A DNA stretch of 13,529 nt, taken from JANNMJ01 sp031397815 (GTDB lineage: Bacteria > Bacteroidota > Bacteroidia > Cytophagales > Hymenobacteraceae). Below, piece by piece: positions 11,119-13,529 of the stretch (positions are counted from its first letter, which is position 1; every line of letters starts with the position of its first letter). The notes under the pieces are model-generated. The model worked only from the letters and a program-made list of their open reading frames with translations. It was not told the DNA's origin and did no database searches. A program made the position numbers and the translations under genes. The stretch is from assembly GCA_031397815.1 (NCBI GenBank), contig JANNMJ010000110.1, forward strand, positions 1-13,529, in the 5' to 3' direction.

Positions 11119-13488
11119 CTACGACCCACAAGCCTCACAAGCCTCCGGGTTATCCAACGAACACGCTAACGCTTCCGCGTCATTGTAAACCGGTTCCAGC
11201 GTCTCGGCGGCCTGTTTCTCCACCGTGAATTTGATGGCATCGGCGGCGGCTTTCGTCCGCAGGTAGTACATCCCCGTTTTCAGGCCGCGCTTCCACGAGT
11301 GGAAGTGCATGCTGGTGAGCTTGCCCGCGTTCACGTTTTGCACGTGCAGGTTCAGGCTTTGGCTCTGGCAGATGTAGGCGCCGCGGTCGGCGGCCATATC
11401 GATGATCGTGCGCTGCGAAATCTCCCAGACCGTCTTGTAGAGGTCTTTGATGTGCTGCGGAATCGTTGGGATGTTCTGCACCGACCCGTTCGCCGCGATG
11501 ATCTGGTTCTTCATCGTCTCGTTCCAGATACCGAGCTGAATCAGGTCTTTCAGCAGGTGCTTGTTCACCACCATAAACTCGCCGCTCAGCACGCGCCGCA
11601 CGTAGATGTTCGACGTGTAAGGCTCGAACGCCTCGTTGTTACCGAGGATCTGCGACGTGCTCGCCGTCGGCATCGGTGCCACGAGGAGCGAGTTGCGCAC
11701 GCCGTGCTCCACGATTTGCGCGCGCAGGGTTTCCCAATCCCAGCGGCCCGAGTCGGGCGTCACGTTCCACATATCGAACTGGAACCGCCCCTCGCTCATC
11801 GGCGAGCCTTTGAACGTCTCGTACGGGCCGTCCTTCTTCGCCAAATCCATCGATGCCGTGCAGGCCGCGAAGTAGATCGTCTCGAAGATGTCCTTGTTCA
11901 GCCCGGCGGCTTCCTCGCTCTCGAACGGCATCCGCAGCGCGATGAACGCATCCGCCAGCCCCTGCACGCCCAGCCCAATCGGGCGGTGGCGGCGGTTCGA
12001 GCGCTCCGCTTCCGGCACCGGGTAGTAGTTGATGTCGATGACGCGGTTGAGGTTCATCGTCGCGTGGTACGTCACGTCGTAGAGGCGCTTGTGGTCGAAG
12101 CGCTTCTGGCCGTTCTCTTCGATCACGTAGCGCGGCAGCGCCAGCGACGCGAGGTTGCAGACGGCAATCTCGTTCTCGTCGGTGTACTCGATGATCTCGG
12201 TGCAGAGGTTCGACGACTTGATCGTGCCCAGATTCTGCTGGTTCGATTTCCGGTTCGCCGCATCCTTGAACAGCATATACGGCGTACCCGTCTCGGTCTG
12301 TGAGTCGAGGATCGCCGCCCACAGCTTGCGCGCTTCGATGGTTTGGCGGCCCCGGCCTTCGCGCTCGTACTTGGTGTAGAGGCGCTCGAAATCCTCGCCC
12401 CACGTCTCGCCCAAGCCGGGGCATTCGTTCGGGCACATCAGCGTCCAGACGTCGTTCGCCTCCACGCGCTGCATGAACAGGTCGGGCGTCCAGAGGGCGA
12501 AGAAGAGGTCGCGGGCGCGGTTCTCTTCCTTGCCGTGGTTCTTCTTCAGGTCGAGGAACTCGAAGATGTCGGCGTGCCACGGCTCCAGGTACACCGCGAA
12601 GGCGCCCTTGCGCTTCCCGCCGCCCTGGTCCACGTAGCGGGCCGTGTCGTTGAACACTTTCAGCATCGGCACCAGCCCGTTCGAGGTGCCGTTGGTGCCT
12701 TTGATGTAGGAGCCCGTCGCGCGCACGTTGTGAATCGAGAGCCCGATGCCGCCCGCCGACTGCGAGATCAGCGCGCAGTTCTTGAGGGTATCGTAAATGC
12801 CTTCGATGGAGTCGTCCTTCATCGTCAGCAGGAAGCACGACGAGAGCTGCGGCTTCGGCGTCCCGGCGTTGAAGAGCGTCGGGGTAGCGTGGGTAAACCA
12901 GCGCTCGCTCATCAGGTTGTACGTCTCGATGGCGGCATCGAGGTCGTTACCGTGGATGCCCACCGACACGCGCATCAGCATATGCTGCGGCCGTTCGACC
13001 ACCTTCCCATCGAGACGGAGCAGGTACGAGCGTTCGAGGGTCTTGAACCCGAAATAGTCGTAGCTGTAATCGCGGTCGTAAATGATCGCCGAGTCGAGCG
13101 TCGCCGCGTGCTTGTGGATGATTTCGTACGTCTCCTTGCTCAGCAGCGAGGCGTTTTCGCCCGTTTTCGGGTCTTCGTACGTGTACAGCCGCTTCATCGT
13201 GCTGCTGAACGACTTCGCCGTCACCTTATGCAGGTTCGAGATGGCGATGCGCGCCGCGAGGACTGCGTAGTCCGGGTGGCGGGTGGTGAGCGACGCCGCC
13301 GTTTCGGCCGCCAGATTATCAAGTTCCACGGTCGTCACGCCGTCATAGATCCCATCGATCACCTTCTTGGCGACTTCGATTGGTGATACGTAGCTCATAT
13401 TCAGCCCATAGCAGAGCTTCTCAATACGAGCAGTGATTTTGTCGAACTTGACCGACTCGCGGCGGCCATCGCGCTTGATTACGAGCAT
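11119..13488 (-). CDS. nrdA: Ribonucleoside-diphosphate reductase, large (alpha) subunit, class Ia
   Basis: The catalytic subunit reduces ribonucleoside diphosphates to deoxy forms for DNA synthesis and works with an NrdB radical subunit. It has 789 aa. An ATP-cone (residues 1-90, start VIKRDGR) implies dATP inhibition. Catalytic residues are all present: Cys218 in LSSCF, Asn427, Cys429 (radical) and Glu431 in NLCTE, and Cys444 in VCNLAS. Tyr741-Tyr742 of the radical path are in TGMYYLRT. The finger-loop region PMPTAS is at 605-610. The C-terminal redox pair is Cys784 and Cys787 (CEAC), a CxxC rather than the longer spacing of the E. coli protein. ATG 13488 is the first start and fits the family. 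The nrdB gene is not in the window and may lie upstream. Confidence 0.97.
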   Translation of the reverse strand: MLVIKRDGRRESVKFDKITARIEKLCYGLNMSYVSPIEVAKKVIDGIYDGVTTVELDNLAAETAASLTTRHPDYAVLAARIAISNLHKVTAKSFSSTMKRLYTYEDPKTGENASLLSKETYEIIHKHAATLDSAIIYDRDYSYDYFGFKTLERSYLLRLDGKVVERPQHMLMRVSVGIHGNDLDAAIETYNLMSERWFTHATPTLFNAGTPKPQLSSCFLLTMKDDSIEGIYDTLKNCALISQSAGGIGLSIHNVRATGSYIKGTNGTSNGLVPMLKVFNDTARYVDQGGGKRKGAFAVYLEPWHADIFEFLDLKKNHGKEENRARDLFFALWTPDLFMQRVEANDVWTLMCPNECPGLGETWGEDFERLYTKYEREGRGRQTIEARKLWAAILDSQTETGTPYMLFKDAANRKSNQQNLGTIKSSNLCTEIIEYTDENEIAVCNLASLALPRYVIEENGQKRFDHKRLYDVTYHATMNLNRVIDINYYPVPEAERSNRRHRPIGLGVQGLADAFIALRMPFESEEAAGLNKDIFETIYFAACTASMDLAKKDGPYETFKGSPMSEGRFQFDMWNVTPDSGRWDWETLRAQIVEHGVRNSLLVAPMPTASTSQILGNNEAFEPYTSNIYVRRVLSGEFMVVNKHLLKDLIQLGIWNETMKNQIIAANGSVQNIPTIPQHIKDLYKTVWEISQRTIIDMAADRGAYICQSQSLNLHVQNVNAGKLTSMHFHSWKRGLKTGMYYLRTKAAADAIKFTVEKQAAETLEPVYNDAEALACSLDNPEACEACGS

Positions 13489-13507
13489 TTTACCAAAGGT
13501 GCTGAAT

Positions 13508-13522
13508 GATTGTGGAACAATC
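13508..13522. promoter_or_regulatory. Short palindrome upstream of nrdA
   Basis: GATTGT-GGA-ACAATC is a 6-bp inverted repeat with a 3-nt spacer, 20-34 nt before the nrdA ATG. CACCTTTG on - (13501-13494) is one base from the Bacteroidetes -7 element but would give an almost leaderless mRNA. The palindrome is not a clear NrdR box, so any regulator is unknown. Confidence 0.3.
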
Positions 13523-13529
13523 GGAAAAC

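Noticed and set aside
11299..12303. Long + frames opposite nrdA (also 12343-13386) and the 399-codon - frame at 11639-12838
   Set aside because: All are shadows of nrdA, whose frame is complete with every catalytic residue; their translations are Arg/Val/His-rich and family-free.

Overview
The window looks like a chromosomal segment of a GC-rich member of the Bacteroidetes, most probably Hymenobacter or a close relative. This rests on the protein families (short pyruvoyl phosphatidylserine decarboxylase, PorT-like barrel, DUF433 proteins, class Ia NrdA with a Bacteroidetes-like layout). It also rests on the lack of Shine-Dalgarno sequences before most starts and on two good matches to the Bacteroidetes promoter (TTG, 17-23 nt, TAnnTTTG). 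The genus is inferred from gene style; no rRNA or other marker is present.

Left part (1-5956) is mostly ordinary. A terminator from an off-window gene is followed by two small secreted basic proteins of equal length (81 aa) and a free methionine-(R)-sulfoxide reductase (msrC), all on +. Convergent to them on - are glutamate dehydrogenase and then phosphatidylserine decarboxylase, separated by a terminator. Next come a small lipoprotein (-), a GNAT acetyltransferase (+) with a strong terminator, five 11-bp tandem repeats, and a PorT-like outer-membrane barrel protein (-).

Middle part (about 5957-11060) is an accessory, island-like stretch, almost all on -. It holds a gene-poor 680-bp spacer with a perfect palindrome, a homopyrimidine tract and a terminator with no matching gene. 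It then holds an Abi_2 (AbiF/AbiD-like HEPN) gene, directly preceded by what looks like a complete small-RNA unit: Bacteroidetes promoter, folded RNA of about 60 nt, and U8 terminator. Two 71-aa DUF433 antitoxin-like paralogues lie on either side of an unknown helical protein and a compound tandem repeat (21-bp units, then 19-bp units). A one-helix protein flanked by inverted REP-like hairpins and a clearly AT-rich three-helix membrane protein complete the region.

Right part (11064-13529) is core again: a 34-bp perfect palindrome acting as terminator, then the large subunit of class Ia ribonucleotide reductase (nrdA) with all catalytic residues, and a small operator-like palindrome upstream of it.

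The most interesting candidate system is the AbiF-like gene with its own upstream structured RNA (7531-7650). It resembles an RNA-regulated abortive-infection or toxin-antitoxin module. The compound repeat array abutting the second DUF433 gene is the second point to follow.
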